A DNA stretch of 64,000 nucleotides from Mesobacillus jeotgali (GTDB lineage Bacteria > Bacillota > Bacilli > Bacillales > Cytobacillaceae): positions 1,721,526 through 1,785,525 of the forward strand of contig NZ_CP025025.1 in assembly GCF_002874535.1 (NCBI RefSeq), read 5' to 3'. The notes below the pieces were generated by a model. That model was not told the DNA's origin, did not search any database, and saw nothing but the letters and a program-made list of their open reading frames with translations. How positions within the stretch are numbered: the stretch's first letter is position 1; each line of letters starts with the position of its first letter. The position numbers and the translations under genes are program-made. Shown one piece after another: positions 8,582 to 19,937 of this stretch.

Positions 8582-9877
8582 ATGTCACGTCAAACTGAAG
8601 ATGCAGCGGCTTTGGAGAGTCAACCCGGGTGGTTGCAAGCTTATGTAGAATCACCTGAAAAACAAAAAGCTTTATATAAAAGGACATTATTAATAGTTGT
8701 TTTATCCCAGATTTTCGGCGGTGCAGGTCTTGCTGCAGGCATTACTGTGGGGGCGCTGTTGGCTAAAGATATGCTTGGCACGGATAGTGTTGCCGGTCTT
8801 CCGATAGCCCTGTTCACCCTGGGATCTGCTGGAGCGGCTCTCGTAGTCGGTCGCCTTTCGCAACGCTACGGTAGGCGGGCTGGCTTGGCTTCTGGTTTTT
8901 TAACTGGCGGAATTGGTGCCATTGGGGTTATCATCGCTGCAGTAACGAATAATATCTTTCTGCTCTTTGCAGCACTGTTGGTATACGGTGCTGGAAGTGC
9001 GACGAATTTACAGGCACGGTACGCAGGGACAGACCTGGCCAGTGCGAAACAACGTGCAACAGCAGTCAGTATCGCGATGGTCTCTACTACGTTTGGCGCT
9101 GTAGCCGGTCCTAACCTTGTCGAGGTCATGGGGGAGTTTGCCATTTCTGTAGGGGTACCGGCTTTGTCAGGACCATTCATTCTCGCAGCCGCAGCCTATA
9201 TCGTTGCTGGATTAGTGTTATTGTTTTTCCTGCGCCCAGATCCGTATGTGGTCGCAAGGGCGATTGCATTGGCAGAACGGAATGCTAAAGCAAGTTCTCC
9301 TGATTATGTAGAGGAAGAACTTGTAACGGATAAAAGGGGTATCGGAGTTGCAGCCCTTATTATGATCCTTACACAAATTGTGATGGTAGCGATCATGACG
9401 ATGACACCGGTGCATATGGGCAGCCATGGACATGGTTTAAGCGCTGTAGGGATGGTAATTGGGTTCCATATTGGAGCTATGTATCTGCCTTCTCTTTTGA
9501 CTGGTGTACTTGTTGATAAGATCGGGCGTGCGACGATGGCGGTCGCTTCAGGAGTTACACTGCTGATTTCCGGGGTTATTGCTGCTGTTGCACCAGGTGA
9601 ATCCATGCTTTGGATTACCCTTGCACTAATTCTTCTCGGCCTAGGCTGGAATTTTGGTCTGATTAGCGGAACCGCACTGCTAGTCGATGCGACAAATCCA
9701 ACAAACCGCGCAAAAATGCAAGGAACTGTGGATGTGATGGTCGCCTTGTCAGGGGCCTCGGGCGGGATGCTTTCCGGAATGGTCGTTGCAAATTCAAGCT
9801 TTGCCTTCCTGTCGCTGGCAGGAGGGGTAATATCCTTAGTTTTAATACCATTTGTGATTTGGTCAAATAAAAAGTAA
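8582..9877 (+). CDS. MFS transporter
   Basis: 431-residue major facilitator with about 12 hydrophobic segments. A loop between helices 2 and 3 reads VGRLSQRYGRRAGLASG (motif A type), and the equivalent in the second half is GVLVDKIGRATMAVASG. I chose the ATG at 8582; a TATAAT at 8538-8543 marks a promoter overlapping the earlier TTG at 8543, which therefore cannot be the start. The drug-exporter-like layout gives no clear substrate. A terminator follows. Confidence 0.87.
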   Translation: MSRQTEDAAALESQPGWLQAYVESPEKQKALYKRTLLIVVLSQIFGGAGLAAGITVGALLAKDMLGTDSVAGLPIALFTLGSAGAALVVGRLSQRYGRRAGLASGFLTGGIGAIGVIIAAVTNNIFLLFAALLVYGAGSATNLQARYAGTDLASAKQRATAVSIAMVSTTFGAVAGPNLVEVMGEFAISVGVPALSGPFILAAAAYIVAGLVLLFFLRPDPYVVARAIALAERNAKASSPDYVEEELVTDKRGIGVAALIMILTQIVMVAIMTMTPVHMGSHGHGLSAVGMVIGFHIGAMYLPSLLTGVLVDKIGRATMAVASGVTLLISGVIAAVAPGESMLWITLALILLGLGWNFGLISGTALLVDATNPTNRAKMQGTVDVMVALSGASGGMLSGMVVANSSFAFLSLAGGVISLVLIPFVIWSNKK

Positions 9878-9888
9878 ATGTTTTTCTG

Positions 9889-9917
9889 AAGAGTCTGGAT
9901 GTTCCAGGCTCTTTTTA
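9889..9917 (+). terminator. Terminator after the MFS gene
   Basis: AGAGTCTGGA and TCCAGGCTCT pair around a short loop, followed by TTTTTATTT. Confidence 0.8.
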
Positions 9918-9995
9918 TTTGATCCTTTTAGCAGGTTTATACAGTTACTTTATCGAATTTATTTTGATGAAAATTTGTTGAAAGAGTTGGTCTAG

Positions 9996-10637
9996 ATGTT
10001 TAAATTAGTGTTGCTGAGTGATTTAAAAAATATGAATCCCGCTTTAAAGAACAGAATTAAGGAATTAGCAGGTTCAAAGCCTTTTAAGTTAGCTTATATC
10101 CCATCGCGAACTGATAAAGAAAGATGGTATTTTGAAAAAGCCAGGCCAGAGTTAACGAGTTGGGGTGTTACAGACTTCTTTTATTTTGATGTAGATCAAG
10201 AGTTCGAGGAATCACAGTTGGACGAGTTTAAAAGCTGTGACGGCATTTTCCTGTCAGGGGGGAATACATATCTATTATTGAAAAACCTGCAGGAAAAAAA
10301 CATCGTCACCTACATTAAAGAAATGGTTCAAGAAGGAAAAACGTTAATCGGTGTAAGTGCTGGAAGCATCATTATGTCCAAATCAATCAAGATTGCCGGA
10401 TTTCATGATCAAAACGAAGTTCAGTTGTGTGAATTAAACGGTTTAGGACTGGTAGACTTTGAGTTTATGCCGCATTGGAACAGAGAAAAACATCAGCTGG
10501 ACGAACTTTTAGAATATTCTCTTCTCCAGGAAGAAAGCATTTTTACCTGCCGTGATGGCGATGGAATTGTCATTGACGGAGAAAAGATAGAGTTTTATGG
10601 AGAAATAAAAGAAATCCGAAAAGGTGAATTGTTATAA
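9996..10637 (+). CDS. Peptidase E-like protein (S51 / type 1 GATase-like)
   Basis: 213 residues. GVSAGSIIMS carries the nucleophile Ser elbow (GxSAG) of the dipeptidase E family. GIFLSGGNTYLLLKNL is the typical upstream Gly-rich turn, and a His lies in FMPHWNREKH. By family it would be a cytosolic Asp-dipeptidase-like hydrolase, but many members are uncharacterised. The ribosome site is modest (GAAAGAG). A repeat array follows. Confidence 0.85.
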   Translation: MFKLVLLSDLKNMNPALKNRIKELAGSKPFKLAYIPSRTDKERWYFEKARPELTSWGVTDFFYFDVDQEFEESQLDEFKSCDGIFLSGGNTYLLLKNLQEKNIVTYIKEMVQEGKTLIGVSAGSIIMSKSIKIAGFHDQNEVQLCELNGLGLVDFEFMPHWNREKHQLDELLEYSLLQEESIFTCRDGDGIVIDGEKIEFYGEIKEIRKGELL

Positions 10638-10670
10638 ATTACTTAAAAAGCATGCTATACAATGCTCAAT

Positions 10671-11130
10671 CGGACAAACTGACGGTGGAAGCCTAGAAAA
10701 ATGTCCGATAGAAGGGCTCTAACGGACAAACGGAAGGTGGAAATCGAGAAAAATGTCCGAAAGAAGAGCTCTAACGGACAAACGGAAGGCGGTAACCGAG
10801 AAAAGTGTCCGAAAGAAGAGCTCTAACGGATAAACGGAGGGTGGAAGCCTAGAAAAATGTCCGATAGAAGGGCTCTAACGGACAAACGGAAGGTGGAAAC
10901 CGAGAAAAGTGTCCGAAAGAAGAGCTCTAACGGACAAACGGAAGGTGGAAGCCGAGAGAAATGTCCGATAGAAGAGCTCTAACGGACAAACGGAAGGCGG
11001 TAACCGAGAAAAGTGTCCGAAAGAAGAGCTCTAACGGACAAACGGAAGGTGGAAGCCGAGAGAAGTGTCCGATAGAAGAGCTCTAACGGACAAACAGAGT
11101 TTGGAAATCAAAAGTAGTGTCCGGTAGAGG
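10671..11130 (+). repeat. Tandem repeat array, exact 52-bp period, TGTCCGA/CGGACA type
   Basis: Nine CGGACA (one CGGATA) blocks start at 10671, 10723, 10775, 10827, 10879, 10931, 10983, 11035 and 11087, always 52 bases apart. Each unit reads CGGACAAACGGAAGG, a variable GGxAACCGAGAAAAG part, then TGTCCGAxAGAAGAGCTCTAA. The TGTCCG of one unit can pair with the CGGACA of the next, so the transcript would form a hairpin per unit. It lies between the convergent peptidase E and receiver genes. No plausible protein is encoded. Confidence 0.95.
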
Positions 11131-11135
11131 TCAAA

Positions 11136-11489
11136 CTATAACAGATCTTTTATTTTCGAAACTACATCCTTTGGGCTGAATGGCTTCAAAATGTATTCGC
11201 TGGCCCCTAATTCTTCTCCTCGTTTAAGGTCATGAGCTTCCCCTTTAGCAGAAAGCATGATCACGGGTGTGTCTTTAGTTTTCCTGATTTCCTCCAATAC
11301 TGAAAAACCATCTCTTCCTGGCATTAAAATGTCCAGGATGATGATGTCAAAGGAATCCTGCAGCGCCTTCTCCAAAGCCTCATCGCCATTGTCTGCGACT
11401 TCCACAATAAAAGCTTCTCTTTCTAAGTACATCTTTAATAAATGGCTAATTCTTTGCTCATCCTCAGCAACTAGCACTCTCTTCCCCAT
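11136..11489 (-). CDS. Orphan single-domain response regulator (CheY-like)
   Basis: 117 residues and only a receiver domain: acidic pair in LVAEDEQR, phospho-acceptor in IIILDILMPGRDGF, Ser in MLSAK, Lys in LKPF. There is no output domain and no kinase next door. Related stand-alone receivers serve in phosphorelays or as OmpR-type remnants. The stop codon lies at the very end of the 52-bp repeat array, so the array is in its 3' region. Confidence 0.88.
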   Translation of the reverse strand: MGKRVLVAEDEQRISHLLKMYLEREAFIVEVADNGDEALEKALQDSFDIIILDILMPGRDGFSVLEEIRKTKDTPVIMLSAKGEAHDLKRGEELGASEYILKPFSPKDVVSKIKDLL

Positions 11490-11597
11490 GTTATCCCCCT
11501 GAAATGTCTGTGTTTATAGTAAGTATACACTATTGTTGAGTTGTTTTCTTCAATGTGGAGGCAATTTAATCCCGATAAAATAAATTGATTTAGAAAA

Positions 11598-11656
11598 TTG
11601 AATATGCTAATATGTGACCTATAATATTTTAATTCATACTATACATATAGGAATTA
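11598..11656 (+). promoter_or_regulatory. Promoter and possible CymR-type operator of the yrrT operon
   Basis: TTGAAT (11598-11603) and TATAAT (11620-11625) with a 16-base spacer make a good vegetative promoter. Directly after the start point, AATTC (11631-11635) and GAATT (11651-11655) form the ends of an imperfect dyad containing ATAGGAATT. In B. subtilis this operon is repressed by CymR, and the half-sites resemble the CymR motif as I remember it. The operator call is tentative. Confidence 0.5.
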
Positions 11657-11682
11657 TAATAATTAAAAAGTGGGTGAATAAT

Positions 11683-12324
11683 TTGGGTAGAGAATTTATC
11701 CCCTTATTTGACGAATGGGCTGAGTTTTACGACGAAACGGTTTCTGGGCAAGACGTTGAATATAAAGATGTTTTTGAAGATTATGAGGAAATATTAGATT
11801 TAGTAGCTAAAAAGTCAAAGGGTAGAGTACTTGAATTTGGTGTTGGGACTGGGAATCTTACCGAAAAACTAATTGGCTTGGGCAGAGAGGTATATGGAGT
11901 AGAGCCTTCAAAAGTCATGAGGGAAAAAACGAAGGCTCGGTTCATGAAGCTAGAATTATACGATGGAGATTTTATTCAATTTCCAAACCTTCCTGAAAAA
12001 ATAGATTCAATTGTCAGTACTTATGCTTTTCATCATTTAACTGATGATGAAAAGGATACCGCCATAAAGCTATACAGCGAAATGTTAGAAACAGGTGGAA
12101 AGATCGTATTTGCGGATACTGCTTTTTTAAATGAAAGAGACCGTAACGAAAGGCATAGGATAGTAAAGGAACAGGGATACGTGAATCTCCTTAAGGATTT
12201 GCAGAGTGAGTACTATACGACTCTTGATGTACTGAAGCTGATTTTTGAGAGACATGGTTTCCAGGTTAATTTTGAAAAGTTAAACTCCTATGTTTGGCTA
12301 ATGGAAGCTGTGAAAGAAAAGTAA
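11683..12324 (+). CDS. yrrT: YrrT, class I SAM-dependent methyltransferase
   Basis: 213 residues from a TTG at 11683 behind GTGGGTG. The beginning GREFIPLFDEWAEFYDETV and the SAM-binding motif VLEFGVGTGNLTEKL match YrrT, the first gene of the B. subtilis yrrT-mtnN-mccA-mccB operon. YAFHHLTDDEKD is motif-IV like. The substrate is not known; the operon converts S-adenosylhomocysteine to homocysteine and then to cysteine. A longer frame back to 11614 would run into the promoter and operator. Confidence 0.88.
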   Translation: MGREFIPLFDEWAEFYDETVSGQDVEYKDVFEDYEEILDLVAKKSKGRVLEFGVGTGNLTEKLIGLGREVYGVEPSKVMREKTKARFMKLELYDGDFIQFPNLPEKIDSIVSTYAFHHLTDDEKDTAIKLYSEMLETGGKIVFADTAFLNERDRNERHRIVKEQGYVNLLKDLQSEYYTTLDVLKLIFERHGFQVNFEKLNSYVWLMEAVKEK

Positions 12325-12353
12325 AATTATAGATAGTATGGGGGAGAGGCACG

Positions 12354-13052
12354 ATGAGAGTTGGGATTATCGGTGCAATGGATGAAGAAGTAGATTTGCT
12401 TCGCAGTAAACTCAAAGACAGAGAAGATATCTATCTTGCTGGAAGTGAATTTTATCAAGGAGAGATTGATAGCTTGCAAGTAGTCCTGCTGAAGTCAGGA
12501 ATCGGCAAAGTAAATGCGGCAATGGGGACAGCGATCCTTATTGATAAATTCCAACCCGATGTCATCATCAATACAGGTTCTGCAGGCGGTTTTCATAAAA
12601 ACCTGAATGTCGGTGATGTCGTCATTTCGACAGAAGTAAGGCATCACGATGTTGATGTCACAATCTTTGGATACGAATATGGCCAGGTACCAAGGATGCC
12701 TGCTTACTTCGCCCCAGATGAAAAGCTTGTCACAGTCGCGTTAACGAGTGCTGAAAAGATTGACGGCATCCAGATTGTTAAAGGCTTGATCGCTTCAGGT
12801 GATTCCTTCATGAATGACCCGGAAAGGGTAGAATTCATCAGGACCAAGCTGCCTGATTTGTATGCAGCAGAAATGGAGGCGGCAGCAATCGCCCAGGTGG
12901 CCCATCAATTCGAAGTGCCATTTGTTATCATCAGGTCGCTTTCCGATATTGCAGGGAAAGATTCAAATATCTCGTTTGATCAATTCTTGGAAACGGCCGC
13001 GAAAAATTCCGCAGAACTAATTTTACTAATGTTAGAGGAGTTGAAGAAGTAA
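12354..13052 (+). CDS. mtnN: 5'-methylthioadenosine/S-adenosylhomocysteine nucleosidase
   Basis: 232 residues, normal for MtnN (Pfs). The start [13 protein letters not shown], the segment NTGSAGGF and the C-terminal [16 protein letters not shown] plus [10 protein letters not shown] with the catalytic Asp are diagnostic. It cleaves MTA and SAH to adenine and the thioribose products, giving S-ribosylhomocysteine, the substrate of LuxS encoded next. GGGGGAGAGG precedes the ATG. Its stop overlaps the luxS start by one base. Confidence 0.97.
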   Translation: MRVGIIGAMDEEVDLLRSKLKDREDIYLAGSEFYQGEIDSLQVVLLKSGIGKVNAAMGTAILIDKFQPDVIINTGSAGGFHKNLNVGDVVISTEVRHHDVDVTIFGYEYGQVPRMPAYFAPDEKLVTVALTSAEKIDGIQIVKGLIASGDSFMNDPERVEFIRTKLPDLYAAEMEAAAIAQVAHQFEVPFVIIRSLSDIAGKDSNISFDQFLETAAKNSAELILLMLEELKK

Positions 13053-13519
13053 TGGTAAAGAAAATGAATGTTGAAAGCTTTAATTTAGATCATACGAAGG
13101 TGGCCGCACCATATATCCGTTTAGCAGGAACAACACAAGGTGCCAATGGCGATGTGATTCACAAGTATGATATCCGATTCTGCCAGCCGAACAAGGAGCA
13201 TATGGAGATGCCAGGTCTTCATTCACTTGAACATTTAATGGCCGAAAATATCCGCAATCACCATGGAAGTGTCGTCGATATCAGTCCGATGGGCTGCCAG
13301 ACAGGGTTTTACCTATCGGTGATCAACCATGATGATTACGACAATATTCTTGAAGTGTTAGAAAAGACTCTGAAGGATGTGCTTGAAGCAGATGAGGTTC
13401 CTGCCTGCAACGAAATCCAGTGCGGCTGGGCAGCGAGCCACAGCCTTGAGGGAGCAAAAGAAATTGCTGCAAAAATGCTGGCAAAGAAAGATGAGTGGCG
13501 CCAGGTATTTGCTGAATAA
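13052..13519 (+). CDS. luxS: S-ribosylhomocysteine lyase
   Basis: 155-residue LuxS. The metal site is seen as HSLEH (His57, Glu60, His61) and Cys124 in EIQCGW; the catalytic Cys82 is in MGCQTGFY. It splits S-ribosylhomocysteine into homocysteine and DPD, the AI-2 precursor. Its place inside the yrrT-mtnN-mccAB operon couples it to SAH recycling; in B. subtilis luxS lies elsewhere. The start at 13052 follows GAGGAG at some distance; an ATG at 13064 is an alternative. Confidence 0.97.
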   Translation: MVKKMNVESFNLDHTKVAAPYIRLAGTTQGANGDVIHKYDIRFCQPNKEHMEMPGLHSLEHLMAENIRNHHGSVVDISPMGCQTGFYLSVINHDDYDNILEVLEKTLKDVLEADEVPACNEIQCGWAASHSLEGAKEIAAKMLAKKDEWRQVFAE

Positions 13520-13534
13520 GGAGAGTTAAATGCA

Positions 13535-14458
13535 ATGACGCTTTACCGCAGTATTCATGAATTGATCGGACATACACCTATGGTTGAACTCACCCGATTC
13601 CGCCTGCCTAACGATGTACGTTTGTTTGCCAAATTAGAATACTTAAACCCGGGAGGCAGTATTAAAGACCGACTGGGATTAGAGTTAATCGATGAGGCGT
13701 TCCGTACAGGTAAGTTGGAAAAAGGCGGCACTCTTATTGAGCCTACTGCCGGGAACACGGGGATCGGGCTGGCGCTGGCAGCAATCAACAAAGGGATTAA
13801 TGTTATCTTTGTAGTGCCGGAAAAGTTCAGCTTAGAAAAACAAACGTTGATGAGGGCACTTGGTGCGAATATCATCCATACACCTACTTCGGAAGGAATG
13901 GCTGGAGCAATTCGAAAAACAGAGCAATTGCTTGAAGAGATTCCTAATTCATACTCACCATCGCAATTTTCCAATCCGTCAAATCCGGAAACTTATTATA
14001 AGACGCTGGGACCTGAGGTTTGGCAAGACCTAGATGGAGAAATTGATATTTTCGTAGCTGGTGCCGGTACCGGGGGAACTTTCATGGGTACTGCAAAATT
14101 TTTAAAAGAAAAAAATCCAATGATAAAGACCGTCATTGTTGAACCCGAAGGATCGATTCTTAACGGAGGCCAGTCAGGCCCTCATAAAACAGAAGGAATC
14201 GGCATGGAATTCCTTCCGAAATATATGGACACTGCTTTATTTGATGACATCTATACCATCTCCGATCAAGATGCATTTGACACCGTGAAAGAACTCGCGG
14301 CTAGAGAGGGAATACTTGCTGCAAGCTCGTCTGGCGCAGCTCTTCACGCAGCTTTACAAGAAGCACGAAAAGCCCCTCCTGGCACAAACATCGTGACAGT
14401 CTTTCCAGACGGAAGCGAGCGTTATCTAAGCAAAAAAATTTACGAGGGGGGAATTTAA
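13535..14458 (+). CDS. mccA: O-acetylserine-dependent cystathionine beta-synthase
   Basis: 307-residue PLP enzyme of the cysteine synthase fold. NPGGSIKDR contains the PLP Lys (about 44), PTAGNTGIGLA is the substrate-binding loop, and GAGTGGTFMG binds the cofactor phosphate. In this operon context it matches MccA (YrhA), which joins O-acetylserine and homocysteine to cystathionine, rather than CysK. The ribosome site is AAGGAGAG. mccB follows with no gap. Confidence 0.93.
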   Translation: MTLYRSIHELIGHTPMVELTRFRLPNDVRLFAKLEYLNPGGSIKDRLGLELIDEAFRTGKLEKGGTLIEPTAGNTGIGLALAAINKGINVIFVVPEKFSLEKQTLMRALGANIIHTPTSEGMAGAIRKTEQLLEEIPNSYSPSQFSNPSNPETYYKTLGPEVWQDLDGEIDIFVAGAGTGGTFMGTAKFLKEKNPMIKTVIVEPEGSILNGGQSGPHKTEGIGMEFLPKYMDTALFDDIYTISDQDAFDTVKELAAREGILAASSSGAALHAALQEARKAPPGTNIVTVFPDGSERYLSKKIYEGGI

Positions 14459-15592
<1,134 letters not shown>

Positions 15593-15615
15593 AAAGAAAG
15601 ATTAATATTTACATT

Positions 15616-15772
15616 GTAGTGATTAGCGCCTTAAAATAGAGATTTGTGAGAATTTAGGTCACCAAGCTGATTGGTGACCTGAATTTTAAAATTTTTGAAA
15701 AACAGGTCATCAATAAAGCCGATTGGCGTCCTAAAATTCAAGATTAGCGAAAAACAGGTCACCAATAGAATA
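15616..15772 (+). repeat. Tandem repeat array, 48-52 bp period, AGGTCACCAA type
   Basis: AGGTCA(C/T)CAA recurs at 15656, 15704 and 15756, preceded by a half unit (GATTAGCGCCTTAAAAT). The first unit is a near-perfect palindrome: AGGTCACCAA, GCTGA, TTGGTGACCT. The linker is A/T-rich with GAAAAACAGG. The layout is the same as the other arrays (palindrome plus 25-base linker, about 52 in all), but the sequence is unrelated. It lies between the convergent mccB and pbuX genes. Confidence 0.75.
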
Positions 15773-15786
15773 ATAGAATGTAAATA

Positions 15787-15808
15787 GGCACCGGATTCAA
15801 CCGGTGCC
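15787..15808 (-). terminator. Probable terminator after pbuX
   Basis: Perfect stem GGCACCGG/CCGGTGCC with a six-base loop, followed on the minus strand by TATTTACATT. The U-run is weak, hence moderate confidence. Confidence 0.6.
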
Positions 15809-15841
15809 TTAATTTGATCCACAAGAATGTTATCAAAACTC

Positions 15842-17781
<1,940 letters not shown>

Positions 17782-17788
17782 TTAAGTA

Positions 17789-17848
17789 CAAAAAAGCCCA
17801 AAGCCATGCATTCACATCATAAAATGAGTGAAGCAATGGCCTTGGGCT
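17789..17848 (-). terminator. Riboswitch-controlled attenuator of xpt-pbuX
   Basis: On the minus strand AGCCCAA-GCCATTGC pairs with GCATGGC-TTTGGGCT, then a run of six T. It lies between the purine aptamer and the xpt start, so it is the terminator arm of the expression platform. The loop holds TTCACTCAT, which could alternate with the aptamer P1 strand. Confidence 0.88.
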
Positions 17849-17898
17849 AATATACAAGCTGCGGGCAAAAAGAGGTTAAGAACGACCCCTGCATTGCT

Positions 17899-17969
17899 CA
17901 CTCATAGTCGGATCATTTACGGTAATCCGGTAGAAACTTGCAGGCCATATCCCCGCGATTATATGAGTG
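17899..17969 (-). promoter_or_regulatory. Guanine-type purine riboswitch aptamer
   Basis: The minus strand shows CACTCATATAATC at the 5' side, GGATATGG, AAGTTTCTACC and ACCGTAAAT in the conserved order, and GACTATGAGTG closing helix P1. The base that sets specificity is C (GACTAT, not GATTAT), so guanine/hypoxanthine rather than adenine is the expected ligand. Binding should favour the downstream terminator and turn off xpt-pbuX when guanine is plentiful. Confidence 0.97.
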
Positions 17970-18185
17970 AATAAATTAATTTTAAAATTATTATATCACT
18001 ATTATAAATAGATACAATAAAAATGCGAAAAAAACCGAACGAAAACATCAGGTTCTGCAAAAATATTCGTTTATAGGAAAATTAGTTGATTTTTAATTCC
18101 GTTAAATAAAAGAGAAAAAATCTTCCCCATTTTACAAATATTTGATAAACTATTTAAGCATTTGAGGGGTTTGGGGGATATACAT

Positions 18186-19934
18186 ATGAGCGTATTCAAG
18201 GATTTATTATGGTACTTCAAGTCGGAGAAAAAGGCCTATCTGACAGGGATTTTCTTGCTGTTATTTGTGGCGTTTCTTCAGCTTGTCCCGCCGCGCGTTA
18301 TTGGAATCATCGTTGATGAAATTACCAACAGTACGCTTACGGCCGGGAAACTTGGAAAATGGATGTTTGTATTAGCCGCTACTGGCCTGGCGATGTATTC
18401 TCTTCGGTATTACTGGCGGATCATGATCTTTGGTTCTGCGGTAAAGCTGTCGCGGTTATTGAGAAATCGGCTGTATAGTCATTTTACAAGTATGTCGCAG
18501 TCTTTTTACCAGAGAAGAAGGACAGGGGACTTGATGGCTCATGCAACTAATGACCTTTCCGCAATCCAGCAGACAGCAGGTGCCGGTGTTTTGACATTTG
18601 TTGACTCTGTTTCAACCGGCGGCTTCGTCATCATTGCTATGGCAGCGACAATCAGCTGGAAACTGACCTTAATCGCTTTGATTCCAATGCCGTTCATGGC
18701 TCTGCTGACAAGCTGGTATGGGACGATGCTTCATAAAAGGTTCCACAAGGCCCAGGAAGCTTTTTCTGATTTGAATGACAAGACACAGGAAAGCATCACT
18801 GGGATTAAAGTCATTAAAACATTTGGCCAGGAAAATGAAGATATTGAGGACTTTCGCAAACAGTCTGAGGATGTTGTGAAAAAGAACATTTCCGTCGCGA
18901 AGGTTGACGCTTTATTTGACCCGACGATTTCTATCATTGTTGGCATCTCATTCTTCTTGTCGATTGCTTTCGGGGCAAGGTATGTGTTGAACGGCGAACT
19001 GACAATTGGTCAGCTGGTATCATTCACATCATATCTTGGCTTATTGGTGTGGCCGATGCTTGCGTTCGGTTGGTTCTTCAATATTGTTGAACGTGGTAGG
19101 GCTTCATATGACCGCGTTTCAGCATTGCTTGATGAAAAAATCGAAATCCAGGATAAACCAGATGCACTGGATATTGTTCCGAATGGCGATCTTAAATATG
19201 ATATTGAGTCATTTACCTATCCTGGCGACCAGGAACCTTTATTAAAGGGTATCAGTTTTGGTTTAGGGAAAGGGCAGACGCTTGGAATCGTTGGGAAAAC
19301 GGGAGCAGGCAAAACGACTCTATTGAAGCTGTTGATCCGTGAATTCGACCTTTCGAATGGAATCATCAGCATTGGCGGCAAGAACATCCAGGACTATAAA
19401 ATGGGTCGATTGCGACAGGCAATTGGATACGTTCCGCAGGATCATTTCCTTTTCTCGGCGACTGTTCAGGACAACATTGCTTTTGCTGATCCTACTGTTG
19501 ATAAGGAGGTCATCTATAATTCAGCTCGAGTAGCGAACATCCATGATGACATTCTTGAATTTACCGATGGCTATCAAACCGTTGTCGGGGAGCGGGGTGT
19601 ATCTCTCTCAGGCGGCCAGAAGCAGCGGATCTCGATTGCCCGTGCCTTGGTGATGAATCCCGAGATTCTTATCCTGGATGATTCCCTGTCGGCAGTCGAT
19701 GCGAAGACAGAGGAACAGATTTTATCAGCATTGAAAGAAAATCGTAAAGATAAGACAACAATAATCACTGCACACCGCTTGAGCGCCATCCACCACGCGG
19801 ATTTGATCGTTGTCCTTGAAGATGGACAGATTGCTGAGCGAGGCACCCACGATCAGCTGATGGAGAACGACGGCTGGTACAAGGATATGTATTTAAGGCA
19901 GCAGCTAGAAGAGCTTGTCGAGCAGGGAGGGTGA
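18186..19934 (+). CDS. ABC multidrug exporter half-transporter, degenerate-site subunit
   Basis: 582 residues: an exporter membrane domain with about six helices, then an ATPase domain with Walker A GKTGAGKTT (about 367), signature LSGGQKQR (about 474) and Walker B LILDDS (about 495). The catalytic Glu after Walker B is Asp here, so this half contributes the non-catalytic site of a heterodimer. The start WYFKSEKKAYL is MdlA/YheI-like. GGGGGAT precedes the ATG at 18186. The partner gene begins four bases after the stop. Confidence 0.92.
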   Translation: MSVFKDLLWYFKSEKKAYLTGIFLLLFVAFLQLVPPRVIGIIVDEITNSTLTAGKLGKWMFVLAATGLAMYSLRYYWRIMIFGSAVKLSRLLRNRLYSHFTSMSQSFYQRRRTGDLMAHATNDLSAIQQTAGAGVLTFVDSVSTGGFVIIAMAATISWKLTLIALIPMPFMALLTSWYGTMLHKRFHKAQEAFSDLNDKTQESITGIKVIKTFGQENEDIEDFRKQSEDVVKKNISVAKVDALFDPTISIIVGISFFLSIAFGARYVLNGELTIGQLVSFTSYLGLLVWPMLAFGWFFNIVERGRASYDRVSALLDEKIEIQDKPDALDIVPNGDLKYDIESFTYPGDQEPLLKGISFGLGKGQTLGIVGKTGAGKTTLLKLLIREFDLSNGIISIGGKNIQDYKMGRLRQAIGYVPQDHFLFSATVQDNIAFADPTVDKEVIYNSARVANIHDDILEFTDGYQTVVGERGVSLSGGQKQRISIARALVMNPEILILDDSLSAVDAKTEEQILSALKENRKDKTTIITAHRLSAIHHADLIVVLEDGQIAERGTHDQLMENDGWYKDMYLRQQLEELVEQGG

Positions 19935-19937
19935 CCA

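Noticed and set aside
10671-11130. CRISPR array, because of regular repeats.
   Set aside because: The whole 52-base unit repeats, including what would be the spacer; there are no unique spacers and no cas genes. The same holds for the arrays at 33.4 and 46.6 kb.
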